From Pseudomonadota bacterium (lineage in GTDB: Bacteria > Pseudomonadota > Alphaproteobacteria > Sphingomonadales > Sphingomonadaceae): a stretch of 36,355 nucleotides of DNA. The stretch covers positions 1 to 36,355 of the forward strand of contig JAEXLC010000231.1 in NCBI GenBank assembly GCA_023445495.1, read 5' to 3'. Positions within the stretch are counted from its first letter, which is position 1; the number at the start of each line of letters is the position of its first letter. The notes under the pieces were generated by a model. The model saw only the letters and a list, made by a program, of their open reading frames with translations. It had not been told where the DNA came from and did no database searches. The position numbers were made by a program, and so were the translations under genes. Shown here piece after piece: positions 1 to 6,846 of the stretch.

Positions 1-129
1 CTGCTGGGCAGGCTGCTGCCCGCCGCCGCCGCCCCAGAACGAGCCCGCCATCGCTTGCGCGGGCACGGACGGGCTCGCCTGCCGGGACGTGGCCGCCGGG
101 GGCGGCGGGAGATAGCGATCACCCGACAT
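1..129 (-). CDS. Pro/Gly-rich protein, N-terminus only (cut by window edge)
   Basis: The first 43 codons of a minus-strand gene running off the left edge. The ATG at 129-127 lies 3 bases after the TGA of the repeat-protein gene, so it is almost certainly the next gene of the same operon. The visible peptide starts MSGDRYLPPPPAATSRQ and continues with a Ser/Pro/Ala-rich stretch and a run of five Gly followed by Gln/Pro (WGGGGGQQPAQQ). That composition suggests a disordered leader or linker. No signal peptide or recognisable domain falls within the visible part, so no function can be given. It is not in a good position to be an artefact of the opposite strand, because its start coincides with the end of its neighbour. 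Confidence 0.6.
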   Translation of the reverse strand, partial: MSGDRYLPPPPAATSRQASPSVPAQAMAGSFWGGGGGQQPAQQ

Positions 130-132
130 CGG

Positions 133-3100
133 TCACGCCAGGGCAAGCGGGCGTGCGCGGGTGGTCGGCGTCCCGCCGCCGGGCCGCGAGTGCTGGATCC
201 AGCGGCTCGCAATGTCGTGCGTGCCGTCGGCGTAGAGCGTGATGCGGGTATTGGCGATCTGATCGTCGGCCAGGGTGTTGTCGAACGTGTAGGTGATGTC
301 GATGTGCAGGGCCGGCACCTCGGCCGCGCCGGGCACGGTCGCCCGCGCACTGCGCGGATAGAGGCGCGAGTCGTCCTCGATCGTCGCGTTGACGGTCAGG
401 CCCCAGTCGAGCGCATCGTCATGGCCGTCGTCGCTGATGTAGATCCGGCCGAGCGAGGTGCCGTTGTACTGCCAGCGGATCTTCAGCCAGCAATAGATGT
501 CGTCGATGCCGAAGGTCGCGCCCAGCACCGGCCAGTCGCGCAGCGCGATCTCGCCCTGCTGGAAGGTCGCGGAGGGGGATGGCGCCACGTCGTTCGGATG
601 CTTCACGCCGGACCAGTTGGACAGGTTGGTGTGGATGTCGCCGGTGTTGGTGGCGATGATCTGGATCACCGTGCCGGCGATCGTCGCCGCCGCGCCGATA
701 TCGAGCGCGCGGGTCTGGGCCGGCGGGGGCGGTGGCAGGCCATCGCCATAGGCAAGGCCGCTCGCCGCGGCATGGAGCGGCTTCGGCGTGGTGGGTGCTT
801 CCAGCTTGTCGAGCAGCGGCGTCACCGCAGTCTCGGCCAGGCCGAGGTCGAGCGCTTCGCCGATCCGGGTGGCGAACGCGCCGCCGATGCGATTGGCCCG
901 CTCGCGTGCGCCGCCGGGCAGGGCGGGCGGCACATAGGCCGGATCGTCGGCGGCGAGCTGGAGCGCGAAGCCGACACCGATCGACACGGCGCCGCCGATG
1001 CCCTGGTCGGCGCCGTTGAGCCACAGCTCCGCACCGACGACGATTTCCTCGCCGACATTGATCCCGGCGACCTTGCGCAGGCTGGCGAAGCCGTCGATCC
1101 CGCCGGAATTATAGCCGAGCTTCACCTTGGCCTGCAGCGCGAGCTTCAGATGCTCGAGGAACTGCTGGATGCCGCTGGCGTCGATGTTGATCTCGGCCGT
1201 GCCGAACACCGCGACATCGCCACCCGGCGCGAAGACCACGCCCACGCCGCCGCCGAACACCGGCGTATCGAGCGCCGGTCCGATCGACAGCGTGACGCCG
1301 CTATGCGCGGCCAGCGTCGGGATCGCGGCGAGGAATGCATTGGCCGGATTGACCAGCCCGGTGACGCCGAAATAGGCCTGCCATGCCGTGGTAAAGGCGC
1401 CGCTGGCGCCGCCCAGGCGATAGACATGCGGCGGGCTGACCTCGCTGCCGAGCGCGGCCGCGCCGCTGCGGACCTTCTCCATGATCCAGTTGAGCGCGCT
1501 GCTGGCGCTCAACCCCGAGCTCATGCTCAGCGCCAGGCCGCGACCCGGCACGGCGCGCGGGCGATCCTCGGCGGCGAGCTGGAGCGCGAAGCCCGCGCCG
1601 ATCGAGACGGCGCCGCCGATGCCCTGGTCCGCGCCGTTGAGCCACAGCTCGGCGCCGACGACGATCTCCTCGCCGGCATTGACCGCCGCGACCTTGCGCA
1701 GGCTGGCGAAGCCATCGATGCCGCCCGCATTATAGCCGAGCTTCACCTTGGCCTGGAGCGCGAGCTTCAGATGCTCGAGGAACTCGCGGATGCCGCTGGC
1801 ATCGGCGCTGATCTCGCCGGCACCGAACAGCGCGACTTCGCCGCTCGGCGCGAAGACCACGCCGATGCCGCCGCCGAACAGCGGCGTATCGAGCGCCGGG
1901 CCGATCGACAGGGTAACGCCGGTCCGCGATGCCAGGGTGGGCAGCGCGGCGAGGAAGGCGTTGGCCGGGTTCAGCAGCGCGGTGACGCCGAACGCGACCT
2001 GCCATCCGGTGACGAAGGTGCTGCTGGCGCCGCCGAGGCGATAGACATGCGGCGGGCTGACGTCGCTGCCGGCCGTGGCGGCGGCGCTGCGCACCTTCTC
2101 CATGATCCAGTTGAGCGCGTCATTGGCACTGAGGCCCGAGCTCATGTTCAGCGCCACGCCGCGGCCCGGCGCGGTGCGCTGGCGATAGGGATCGTCCGCC
2201 CCGAGCTGGAGGGCGAAGCCGACGCCGATCGAGACGGCGCCGCCGATGCCCTGGTCGGCACCGTTGAGCCACAGCTCGGCGCCGCCGACGATCTCCTCGC
2301 CGACATTGATCCCGGCGACCTTGCGCAGGCTGGCGAAGCCGTCGATCCCGCCGGCATTGTAGCCGAGCTTGATCTTCGCCTGGAGCACCAGCTTCAGATG
2401 CTCGAGGAACTGCTGGATGCCGCTGGCATCCACGTTGATCTCGCCGGTGCCGAACAGCGCGACATCGCCACCCGGCGCGAAGACCACGCCCACGCCGCCG
2501 CCGAACAGCGGCGTGTCGAGCGCCGGCCCGATCGACAGCGTCACGCCGCTATGCGCGGCCAGGGTAGGCAGCGCGGCGAGGAAGGCATTGGCCGGGTTGA
2601 TGATCCCGGTGACGCCGAAATAGGCCTGCCAGGCCGTGGTGAAGGTGCCGCTGGCCCCGCCCAGGCGATAGACATGCGGCGGGCTGACTTCGCTGCCGAG
2701 CGTGGCCGCGCCGCTGCGGACCTTCTCCATGATCCAGTTGAGCGCGCTGCTCGCGCTCAGCCCCGAGCTCATGCTGAGCGCGACGCCGCGCGAGCCTGCC
2801 GCCATCGGTGCCGAGCGGGCCAGGCCGGCTGCCTTGGCGGGGATATCGGGCATCGGGCCGAAGCCGTCGTCATAGCTGCCGCCGCCGCCCGGCGCCGGCG
2901 CGATGCCGACCGGGGCGGAGGAAGAGGGCGCGACCGGACGGCTCCCCGGGGTCGGCACGTCGCCCGCCCATTCGAGCACGGGGGCGGTGCGCGACGCGGT
3001 ATAGCTGCGGCGCAGGCTGCGGCCGGTGAAGTTGCTGAGCGCGACATAGGGGCTGCCTTCGCGCGGCAGCGCGTCCACGCTCAGCCCGCCGGTGCCGGTG

Positions 3101-3384
3101 GCCAGCCCGAAATAGAGCTTCTGCCCGCCGATGAAGCGCGCCAGCACTTCGGGCGGCACGACGAACACGCCGTCGCCGCGCGGCACGCTCAGCCGGCCCT
3201 GCTCGTCACTGCAATAGAAATTGGCGGCGGTGCGGCGCGGCTTGTTCGCGGCATCGAACAGGGTGACGTCGGTCGCCAGCACCACCTGTGCCTCGACATT
3301 GGGCTGGTCGACGCGCACGGCGAATCCCAGCATCGGGAACCGATCGCTGACTTCCATGCGGTTGGGACGGATCTGAGCAGTCAT
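133..3384 (-). CDS. Large protein with three tandem ~207-residue repeats, unknown function
   Basis: 1083 residues, family not recognised. Residues 1-130 form a globular N-terminal domain beginning MTAQIRPNRMEVSDRF. A Pro/Gly/Ser-rich linker follows (about 140-195). Three near-identical repeats then start at about residues 200, 409 and 616. Each begins MSSGLS..ALNWIMEKVRS and carries SPPHVYRLGGAS, NPANAFLAA, LSIGPALDTP, FGGGxGVVFAP, LGYNxGGIDGF and LWLNGADQGIGGAVS. A linker (about 815-935) with a proline run leads to a separate C-terminal domain of about 150 residues (NLSNWSGVKHPNDV, WPVLGATFGIDDIYCW, ISDDGHDDA, DITYTFDN). There is no N-terminal signal peptide. It follows the DUF3467 gene by 3 bases with AGGTGA before the ATG, so both should be read from the sigma-54 promoter. 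The Gly-rich, alternating hydrophobic repeats could form a beta-rich surface, pore or carbohydrate-binding structure; that is inference only. Confidence 0.85.
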   Translation of the reverse strand: MTAQIRPNRMEVSDRFPMLGFAVRVDQPNVEAQVVLATDVTLFDAANKPRRTAANFYCSDEQGRLSVPRGDGVFVVPPEVLARFIGGQKLYFGLATGTGGLSVDALPREGSPYVALSNFTGRSLRRSYTASRTAPVLEWAGDVPTPGSRPVAPSSSAPVGIAPAPGGGGSYDDGFGPMPDIPAKAAGLARSAPMAAGSRGVALSMSSGLSASSALNWIMEKVRSGAATLGSEVSPPHVYRLGGASGTFTTAWQAYFGVTGIINPANAFLAALPTLAAHSGVTLSIGPALDTPLFGGGVGVVFAPGGDVALFGTGEINVDASGIQQFLEHLKLVLQAKIKLGYNAGGIDGFASLRKVAGINVGEEIVGGAELWLNGADQGIGGAVSIGVGFALQLGADDPYRQRTAPGRGVALNMSSGLSANDALNWIMEKVRSAAATAGSDVSPPHVYRLGGASSTFVTGWQVAFGVTALLNPANAFLAALPTLASRTGVTLSIGPALDTPLFGGGIGVVFAPSGEVALFGAGEISADASGIREFLEHLKLALQAKVKLGYNAGGIDGFASLRKVAAVNAGEEIVVGAELWLNGADQGIGGAVSIGAGFALQLAAEDRPRAVPGRGLALSMSSGLSASSALNWIMEKVRSGAAALGSEVSPPHVYRLGGASGAFTTAWQAYFGVTGLVNPANAFLAAIPTLAAHSGVTLSIGPALDTPVFGGGVGVVFAPGGDVAVFGTAEINIDASGIQQFLEHLKLALQAKVKLGYNSGGIDGFASLRKVAGINVGEEIVVGAELWLNGADQGIGGAVSIGVGFALQLAADDPAYVPPALPGGARERANRIGGAFATRIGEALDLGLAETAVTPLLDKLEAPTTPKPLHAAASGLAYGDGLPPPPPAQTRALDIGAAATIAGTVIQIIATNTGDIHTNLSNWSGVKHPNDVAPSPSATFQQGEIALRDWPVLGATFGIDDIYCWLKIRWQYNGTSLGRIYISDDGHDDALDWGLTVNATIEDDSRLYPRSARATVPGAAEVPALHIDITYTFDNTLADDQIANTRITLYADGTHDIASRWIQHSRPGGGTPTTRARPLALA
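949..2787 (-). repeat. Three tandem ~620-bp coding repeats
   Basis: Within the 1083-residue gene, three consecutive copies are visible at DNA and protein level: about 2787-2161, 2160-1540 and 1539-949. Shared long DNA stretches include the segments encoding the ALNWIMEKVRS, PPHVYRLGGAS and LWLNGADQGIGGAVS motifs. Copies 1 and 3 look closer to each other than to copy 2 (for example AYFGVTG in 1 and 3 versus VAFGVTA in 2). This suggests recent duplication or gene conversion. Confidence 0.9.
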
Positions 3385-3387
3385 GGA

Positions 3388-3819
3388 TCACCTGTCGTTG
3401 CTGGAAGGGGAGTTGCGGCCGGCATCGTCGCTGCCGGGGGCGGAATCGGATGGAGTACGGGCGGCGCGCAGCGCGCGGGCGCGCTCCTCGAAATCGCCGA
3501 GCGAGGAGAGGACGATGTCGAAGGGCGAGCTGTCCTGGCCGATCTGCATGATCGGGCCGTTCTCGCGCTCATGCTCGTGCACCGAGCGGGCAAGCAGCTC
3601 GGAGAGCATCTTGGCATAGGGCGGGGTGAGGACCAGGCGGGTGTGGATGCCGATCGCGCCGACGCCCTCATGTCCGCTAGGATAATATTGGCCGAGGTCG
3701 ATCAGGAATTCGAAGGGGTTCTGGCCGAGTTCGAAATAGTTGACGTAGCTGGCAGGCGCGCGGGTGGCATCGCGCGTCGCCATCTCCGTATCCATATCTG
3801 CCAAGCTGCCCTGACTCAT
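3388..3819 (-). CDS. DUF3467 family protein
   Basis: 143 residues. The central part (about 25-90: YVNYFELGQNPFEFLIDLGQ, then HTRLVLTPPYAKMLSELLARSV) matches the DUF3467 family, whose function is not established. The C-terminal third is Ser/Asp/Asn-rich and probably disordered. The start is set by AGGAGG at 3828-3833, 8 bases before the ATG. An earlier ATG in the leader is in another frame. It is the first gene after the sigma-54 promoter and is separated from the repeat-protein gene by only 3 bases. The pairing with an unusual large protein suggests an accessory or small regulatory role, but that is inference. Confidence 0.8.
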   Translation of the reverse strand: MSQGSLADMDTEMATRDATRAPASYVNYFELGQNPFEFLIDLGQYYPSGHEGVGAIGIHTRLVLTPPYAKMLSELLARSVHEHERENGPIMQIGQDSSPFDIVLSSLGDFEERARALRAARTPSDSAPGSDDAGRNSPSSNDR

Positions 3820-3845
3820 CCGGCATGCCTCCTGCCGGACAGAGG

Positions 3846-3862
3846 AGCAAGCGCTGTGCCAG
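3846..3862 (-). promoter_or_regulatory. Sigma-54 (-24/-12) promoter of the DUF3467 operon
   Basis: On the minus strand the sequence reads CTGGCACAGCGCTTGCT, an exact fit to TGGCAC-N5-TTGCW. The -12 GC falls at 3848-3847, predicting transcription from about 3835. That gives a leader of about 16 nt containing the AGGAGG site of the DUF3467 gene. The gene immediately upstream on the same strand encodes a sigma-54 enhancer-binding protein, which strongly supports the call. Confidence 0.85.
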
Positions 3863-3903
3863 CCGGTGAAAGCGTTTCGAATCAGTGCCTTGGGGAAATG
3901 GGG

Positions 3904-3968
3904 TACGTAGAACCACGTAACATTGCGGCGGAGGCGGCGTATCGCTGTTACGCGCGCCTGTTACAGGC
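3904..3968 (-). promoter_or_regulatory. Candidate enhancer sites for the sigma-54 activator
   Basis: Two inverted repeats lie at the usual distance for activator binding upstream of the -24/-12 element. One is TACGT-N6-ACGTA at 3904-3919 (about -70 to -85 from the predicted start). The other is GCCTGT-T-ACAGGC at 3956-3968 (about -120 to -133), which overlaps the activator's stop codon. GTTAC/GTAAC recurs three times in the interval. The second palindrome could instead belong to transcription termination of the activator gene. Confidence 0.4.
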
Positions 3969-4941
3969 CCGGGCCGTCCTCCGGGCCCTCGGGACCGCCG
4001 CGGGTCATCTCGTACTTGGTCATCTTGCGGTAGAGCGTCATGCGCGACCAGCTGAGCGAGCGGGCGGCCTCGGCGCGGTTCCAGTCGGTACGATCAAGTG
4101 CCGCGCGGATGCGGGCGCGCTCGTCCTTGCCCGAACCGTCGAAGCTGCGCTGCAGCCGGACGAACGCGTCGGGGATATGGTCGAGCCGGATCGCGCCGTG
4201 CGGGGGATCGATGAAGATCGCCTCGACGAAGTTGCGCACTTCGCGAATGTTGCCCGGCCAGTCATAGTGGAGCAGCACGTCGAGCAGCTCGTCGTCGGGC
4301 GCGGTGACCTGGCAGCCGCAGCGGCGATTGAAGCGCTCGACGAAGTGGCGGATGTAGAGCGCGATGTCCTCGGCGCGCTCGGACAGGTCGGGCAGGGTGA
4401 GGCGGGCGACGTTGAGCCGGTAATAGAGGTCGGGGCGGAAGCTGCCCTGTTCGACCTGCTGCTCGACATCGCGATTGGTCGCGGCGATCACGCGCAGGTC
4501 GACCTTTACCGGCTTCTCGCGGCCGATCGGCTGGACTTCCTTCTCCTCGAGCAGGCGCAGCAGCTTGACCTGGCTGAACGGGGAAAGCTCGCCGACCTCG
4601 TCGAGGAACAGCGTGCCGCCGGCGCCTGCGATCACGGCCTTGCCGGTCTGGCTGCGCACCGCGCCGGTGAAGCTGCCGCGCTCGAAACCGAACAGCTCGG
4701 CCTCGAACAGGCTGTCGGGCACCGCGCCGCAGTTGATCGCGACGAAGGGGGCGTCGTGGCGTTCGCTGAGCGCATGGATGGTGCGGGCGCAATGTTCCTT
4801 TCCGGTGCCGGTCGAGCCGGTGATCAGCGTCGGCGCATCGCTGCGCGCGATCTTGGGCACGATGCTGCGCAGGCGCACCATCGCGTCGCTGTCCCCCAAT
4901 AGCCTGGTCTCGAGATCGTCCACCCGCTCACCCGACAGCAT
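3961..4941 (-). CDS. Sigma-54-dependent transcriptional activator (AAA+ and Fis HTH), no sensor domain
   Basis: 326 residues. After only about 15 residues it enters a sigma-54 interaction AAA+ domain: Walker A GSTGTGKE (42-49), the GAFTGA loop in the variant form GSFTGA (89-94), Walker B GTLFLDE (109-115), sensor I ATN (154-156), and arginine-finger residues in FRPDLYYRLNV. The C-terminus (about 285-315, NRAEAARSLSWSRMTLYRKM) is a Fis-type helix-turn-helix. There is no receiver, GAF or PAS domain, so it resembles PspF-type single-domain activators that are controlled by a partner protein rather than by phosphorylation. It should bind upstream of the sigma-54 promoter at 3846-3862 and remodel RNA polymerase there. 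The ATG at 4941 has no strong Shine-Dalgarno; a GTG at 4923 is an alternative start. Confidence 0.92.
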   Translation of the reverse strand: MLSGERVDDLETRLLGDSDAMVRLRSIVPKIARSDAPTLITGSTGTGKEHCARTIHALSERHDAPFVAINCGAVPDSLFEAELFGFERGSFTGAVRSQTGKAVIAGAGGTLFLDEVGELSPFSQVKLLRLLEEKEVQPIGREKPVKVDLRVIAATNRDVEQQVEQGSFRPDLYYRLNVARLTLPDLSERAEDIALYIRHFVERFNRRCGCQVTAPDDELLDVLLHYDWPGNIREVRNFVEAIFIDPPHGAIRLDHIPDAFVRLQRSFDGSGKDERARIRAALDRTDWNRAEAARSLSWSRMTLYRKMTKYEMTRGGPEGPEDGPGL

Positions 4942-5084
4942 CCCGCGCCCGCTCCGGAAGACCGGAGCAGTTGCGTCACGTGAACATGCAAGGCGCGCGA
5001 GGCGCCTTTTCGGAAATGGTCATGTACTTGTGAGGCGGCCGCGACCGAATGGCGGCACTGATATCTGAGGCGACTCGACGGGGC

Positions 5085-5093
5085 TGTGGATAA
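5085..5093 (-). promoter_or_regulatory. DnaA-box consensus 9-mer
   Basis: TTATCCACA on the minus strand is an exact match to the DnaA box. It sits alone in the promoter interval of the sigma-54 activator. A single box may be chance or may indicate DnaA control of transcription; there is no cluster of boxes as at an origin. Confidence 0.3.
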
Positions 5094-5138
5094 CTTTAAC
5101 AGACCAGACAGTCGACTCCATTTAATGGTGGACGTTTC

Positions 5139-5152
5139 GTCTACTTTTAGAC
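5139..5152. promoter_or_regulatory. Operator-like inverted repeat GTCTA-N4-TAGAC
   Basis: A perfect 5-bp inverted repeat lies in the AT-richer part of the activator's upstream interval. Similar half-sites occur within 40 bases (GTCGAC at 5111-5116, AGAC at 5101 and 5106, GGAC near 5130). The clustering suggests binding of a dimeric regulator. No factor can be named. Confidence 0.3.
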
Positions 5153-5243
5153 TGTGCGGGAATTGGCGAGTCGAAGCCGTTCGACTCGGCTGGACGCCAC
5201 CGATCCGGACCTGATTTGGATCAATCTCTGCCGGGATATTGCC

Positions 5244-5286
5244 GAAAAGCGCATGGCGGAGAGCCGGAAGGGCTCCCCGCCATGCG
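5244..5286 (-). terminator. Rho-independent terminator of the small exported protein gene
   Basis: On the minus strand, a 10-bp stem CGCATGGCGG/CCGCCATGCG encloses a second 5-bp stem GAGCC/GGCTC with a 5-base loop, followed by CTTTTC. It begins about 20 bases after the stop codon of the gene at 5307-5675. Confidence 0.85.
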
Positions 5287-5306
5287 GGTTTCCTGGGGGT
5301 GAGGGC

Positions 5307-5675
5307 TCAGTTGGCGGTAAAAGCCGTCGCGCCGGCCGCGTTGTACTTCACCGTGACATAGCTGTTGTCGCACACGTTGATGCCGGTCCACACGCCGTTG
5401 CTGCCATCGGCGAAGTTGAGCTTCACGTCATATTTGCAGCCGGCGCCCTTGTCGAAATGCACGGTCATCCGCGCGCCCGGCTTCACCGTGGCGTCTTCCT
5501 TCTTGAAATCGGGATCGACCTTGTTGGGCTGCCAGGTGGTGGTGCCGGTCGGCGCGATCTCGACCGTCTTGATCGCCTTGCCGGCGTTGTTGATCAGCAC
5601 GAAATCCCAGTCGTCCGCCATTGCCGGCGCGGCGATCGAGAGCGCGGCGATTGCCGCAAGACTCAGTTTCAGCAT
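5307..5675 (-). CDS. Small exported protein, unknown function
   Basis: 122 residues. The N-terminus MLKLSLAAIAALSIAAPAMA is a clear Sec signal peptide with an AxA cleavage site, leaving a mature periplasmic domain of about 102 residues beginning DDWDFVLINNAGK. The start at 5675 is chosen because it gives the signal peptide and is preceded by AGGAGG at 8 bases; longer in-frame starts would bury the signal. Two cysteines (in GAGCKYD and NVCDNS) could form a disulfide. The TWQPNKVDPDFKK and GVWTGINVC segments look typical of a small conserved protein seen in sphingomonads, but no function is known to me. It is monocistronic, with its own strong terminator. Confidence 0.8.
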   Translation of the reverse strand: MLKLSLAAIAALSIAAPAMADDWDFVLINNAGKAIKTVEIAPTGTTTWQPNKVDPDFKKEDATVKPGARMTVHFDKGAGCKYDVKLNFADGSNGVWTGINVCDNSYVTVKYNAAGATAFTAN

Positions 5676-5736
5676 GACATGCCCCTCCTGCTTTTGCGGC
5701 AAAATGCGCCTGTCCGTGGCGCTCCGCAAGGAGATT

Positions 5737-6300
5737 TCAGAGGGCGCGGACCAGGCGGATCGCCTCGGCGATCCAGGGCGGATCGGCCACCACCTGCTGG
5801 CGCGCGCCGGCGCCGAGCGGGAGGAGATGCAGCCGCTCGCCCTCGCGCCCGATCAGCCGCGCGAACAGGAAGCGGCCGGCCGGCCGGGGCACCAGCACGT
5901 CGCGGTTGAGCGCGCCGCCAAAGCCTTCCGGTGCGAGCGTGCGGCACCAGATCTCGTCCCCCGCGCGATAGTCGCCGACCCCACCGGTCACCACCACCGC
6001 GACCATGCCGGGCTCGGCATGCGGAGGGACGATCGTGGCGGTCTTGCGCGGCGCCTGGGCGCCACCGGCTTCGAGCAACGCGGCCACGGGGATCTCGGGC
6101 CGTTCGGGCAGCTTGACCAGATCGGCGGCGTCAACGCCGAGCGCGGCGGCGATGCGATTGAGCCAGCCGACCGAGACGGTGCGCGTGCCCATCTCCAGCC
6201 GGCCGACGGTCTGCGCCGTGGTCGGCGGCACGCAGCGCGCCGCGACTTCCTCCAGCGTGAGCCCCTTTGCCCGGCGCACTTCGCGGATAGCGGTGATCAT
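5737..6300 (-). CDS. XRE-family transcriptional regulator with S24-like C-terminus
   Basis: 187 residues. Residues 1-60 are a Cro/C1-type helix-turn-helix (REVRRAKGLTLEEVAARC, TTAQTVGRLEMGTRTVS, then WLNRIAAALGVDAADL). The C-terminal half (about 85-165) has GDYRAGDEIWCRTL and RFLFARLIGREGERLHLLPL, the layout of an S24/LexA-like beta fold. An S-K protease dyad is not obvious, so it may sense a ligand or be a degenerate S24 domain. The start is well supported by AGGAGG 5 bases before the ATG. It is divergent from the DUF6456 gene with only 90 bases between them, so autoregulation and control of that gene are plausible. Confidence 0.85.
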   Translation of the reverse strand: MITAIREVRRAKGLTLEEVAARCVPPTTAQTVGRLEMGTRTVSVGWLNRIAAALGVDAADLVKLPERPEIPVAALLEAGGAQAPRKTATIVPPHAEPGMVAVVVTGGVGDYRAGDEIWCRTLAPEGFGGALNRDVLVPRPAGRFLFARLIGREGERLHLLPLGAGARQQVVADPPWIAEAIRLVRAL

Positions 6301-6313
6301 CGCGGCCTCCTGT

Positions 6314-6326
6314 AACCAAATCGGTT
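6314..6326. promoter_or_regulatory. Candidate operator between the XRE and DUF6456 genes
   Basis: AACC-N5-GGTT lies in the divergent interval, 14 bases upstream of the XRE start codon. XRE regulators commonly bind short inverted repeats beside their own start. The arms are only 4 bp. Confidence 0.3.
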
Positions 6327-6390
6327 TCCTGCTTTCCTACAATCGATCCTTCATGGCAAGAGATGCGAATCGGAACAAAAGGAGATCGTC

Positions 6391-6846
6391 ATGCGGGAAC
6401 TGGTCGAGCGCGTGATCGAGGATAGCACCGGGCTGAAGCGTCGGGTCACGGTCAACCTGGCGGAGTCGCCGCTCGCCTGGCTGGCATCGCGCGGCCATGT
6501 CAGCACCCGGCAGCTCGAGGCGGGGGAGCGGCTGCGCAGCGACTATGAGATGGCGGCGCTGGGCCCCAGCATCACGATGCGCTGGGATCCGTCGCCGGTG
6601 GCGCGCAACCCGGGCGGCGTCGCCGAACGGCTCGACCCGACGCTGGCGCAGATCTCGGCGCGACGCCGTTTCGACGGCGCGGTCGAGGCGGCGGGATCGG
6701 GCCTCGCCGATATCCTGTGGCGGGTCGTCTGCGCCGGCGAGGGGATCGGCCCTGCGGAGAAGGCGCTGGGCTGGCCGAGCCGGGCGGGCAAGCTGGTGCT
6801 GTGCTTCGCGCTCGATCGCGTCGCCGATTTCTACGGGCTCAGATAG
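6391..6846 (+). CDS. DUF6456 domain protein
   Basis: 151 residues, start supported by AAGGAG 6 bases before the ATG. The sequence (RRVTVNLAESPLAWLASRG, GERLRSDYEMAALGPS, TMRWDPSPVA, then FDGAVEAAGSGLADILWRVV and GWPSRAGKLVL) fits the DUF6456 family of alphaproteobacteria. Its C-terminal part resembles a helix-turn-helix of the kind used by sigma-like or DnaA-like binders. It is soluble, with no signal peptide. It is divergent from the XRE gene and overlaps the end of the DUF2339 gene by 8 bases on the opposite strand. A regulatory role is inference. Confidence 0.75.
   Translation: MRELVERVIEDSTGLKRRVTVNLAESPLAWLASRGHVSTRQLEAGERLRSDYEMAALGPSITMRWDPSPVARNPGGVAERLDPTLAQISARRRFDGAVEAAGSGLADILWRVVCAGEGIGPAEKALGWPSRAGKLVLCFALDRVADFYGLR

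Larger units (their letters stand above)
4942..5306. other. Gene-free interval with regulatory-looking elements
   Basis: 365 bases without a supported gene. It lies upstream of the sigma-54 activator and downstream of the small exported protein, both on the minus strand. The part nearest the exported-protein gene holds that gene's terminator (5244-5286). The middle is AT-richer than its surroundings and holds a DnaA-box-like 9-mer (5085-5093) and a cluster of GTCTA/GTCGAC/AGAC half-sites (5101-5152). A 7-bp hairpin AAGGCGC-GCGAG-GCGCCTT followed by TT lies at 4990-5010. The activator's promoter should be here, but no convincing -35/-10 pair stands out. Confidence 0.5.

Noticed and set aside
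949..2787. CRISPR-like array from the tandem repeats
   Set aside because: The repeat unit is ~620 bp and fully coding; there are no spacers.
55..4902. 1615-codon open frame on the plus strand
   Set aside because: It is antisense to the repeat-protein, DUF3467 and activator genes, each of which has recognised motifs, Shine-Dalgarno sites and tight spacing. Its composition (Arg/Ala/Gly/Asp-rich, no domains) is typical of a GC-rich shadow frame.
4990..5010. Plus-strand terminator AAGGCGC-N5-GCGCCTT-TT
   Set aside because: No plus-strand gene ends before it and the T tract is short; mentioned only as a hairpin in the interval.
5085..5093. Replication origin
   Set aside because: Only one DnaA box; no cluster, no AT-rich unwinding element, and no origin-linked genes.
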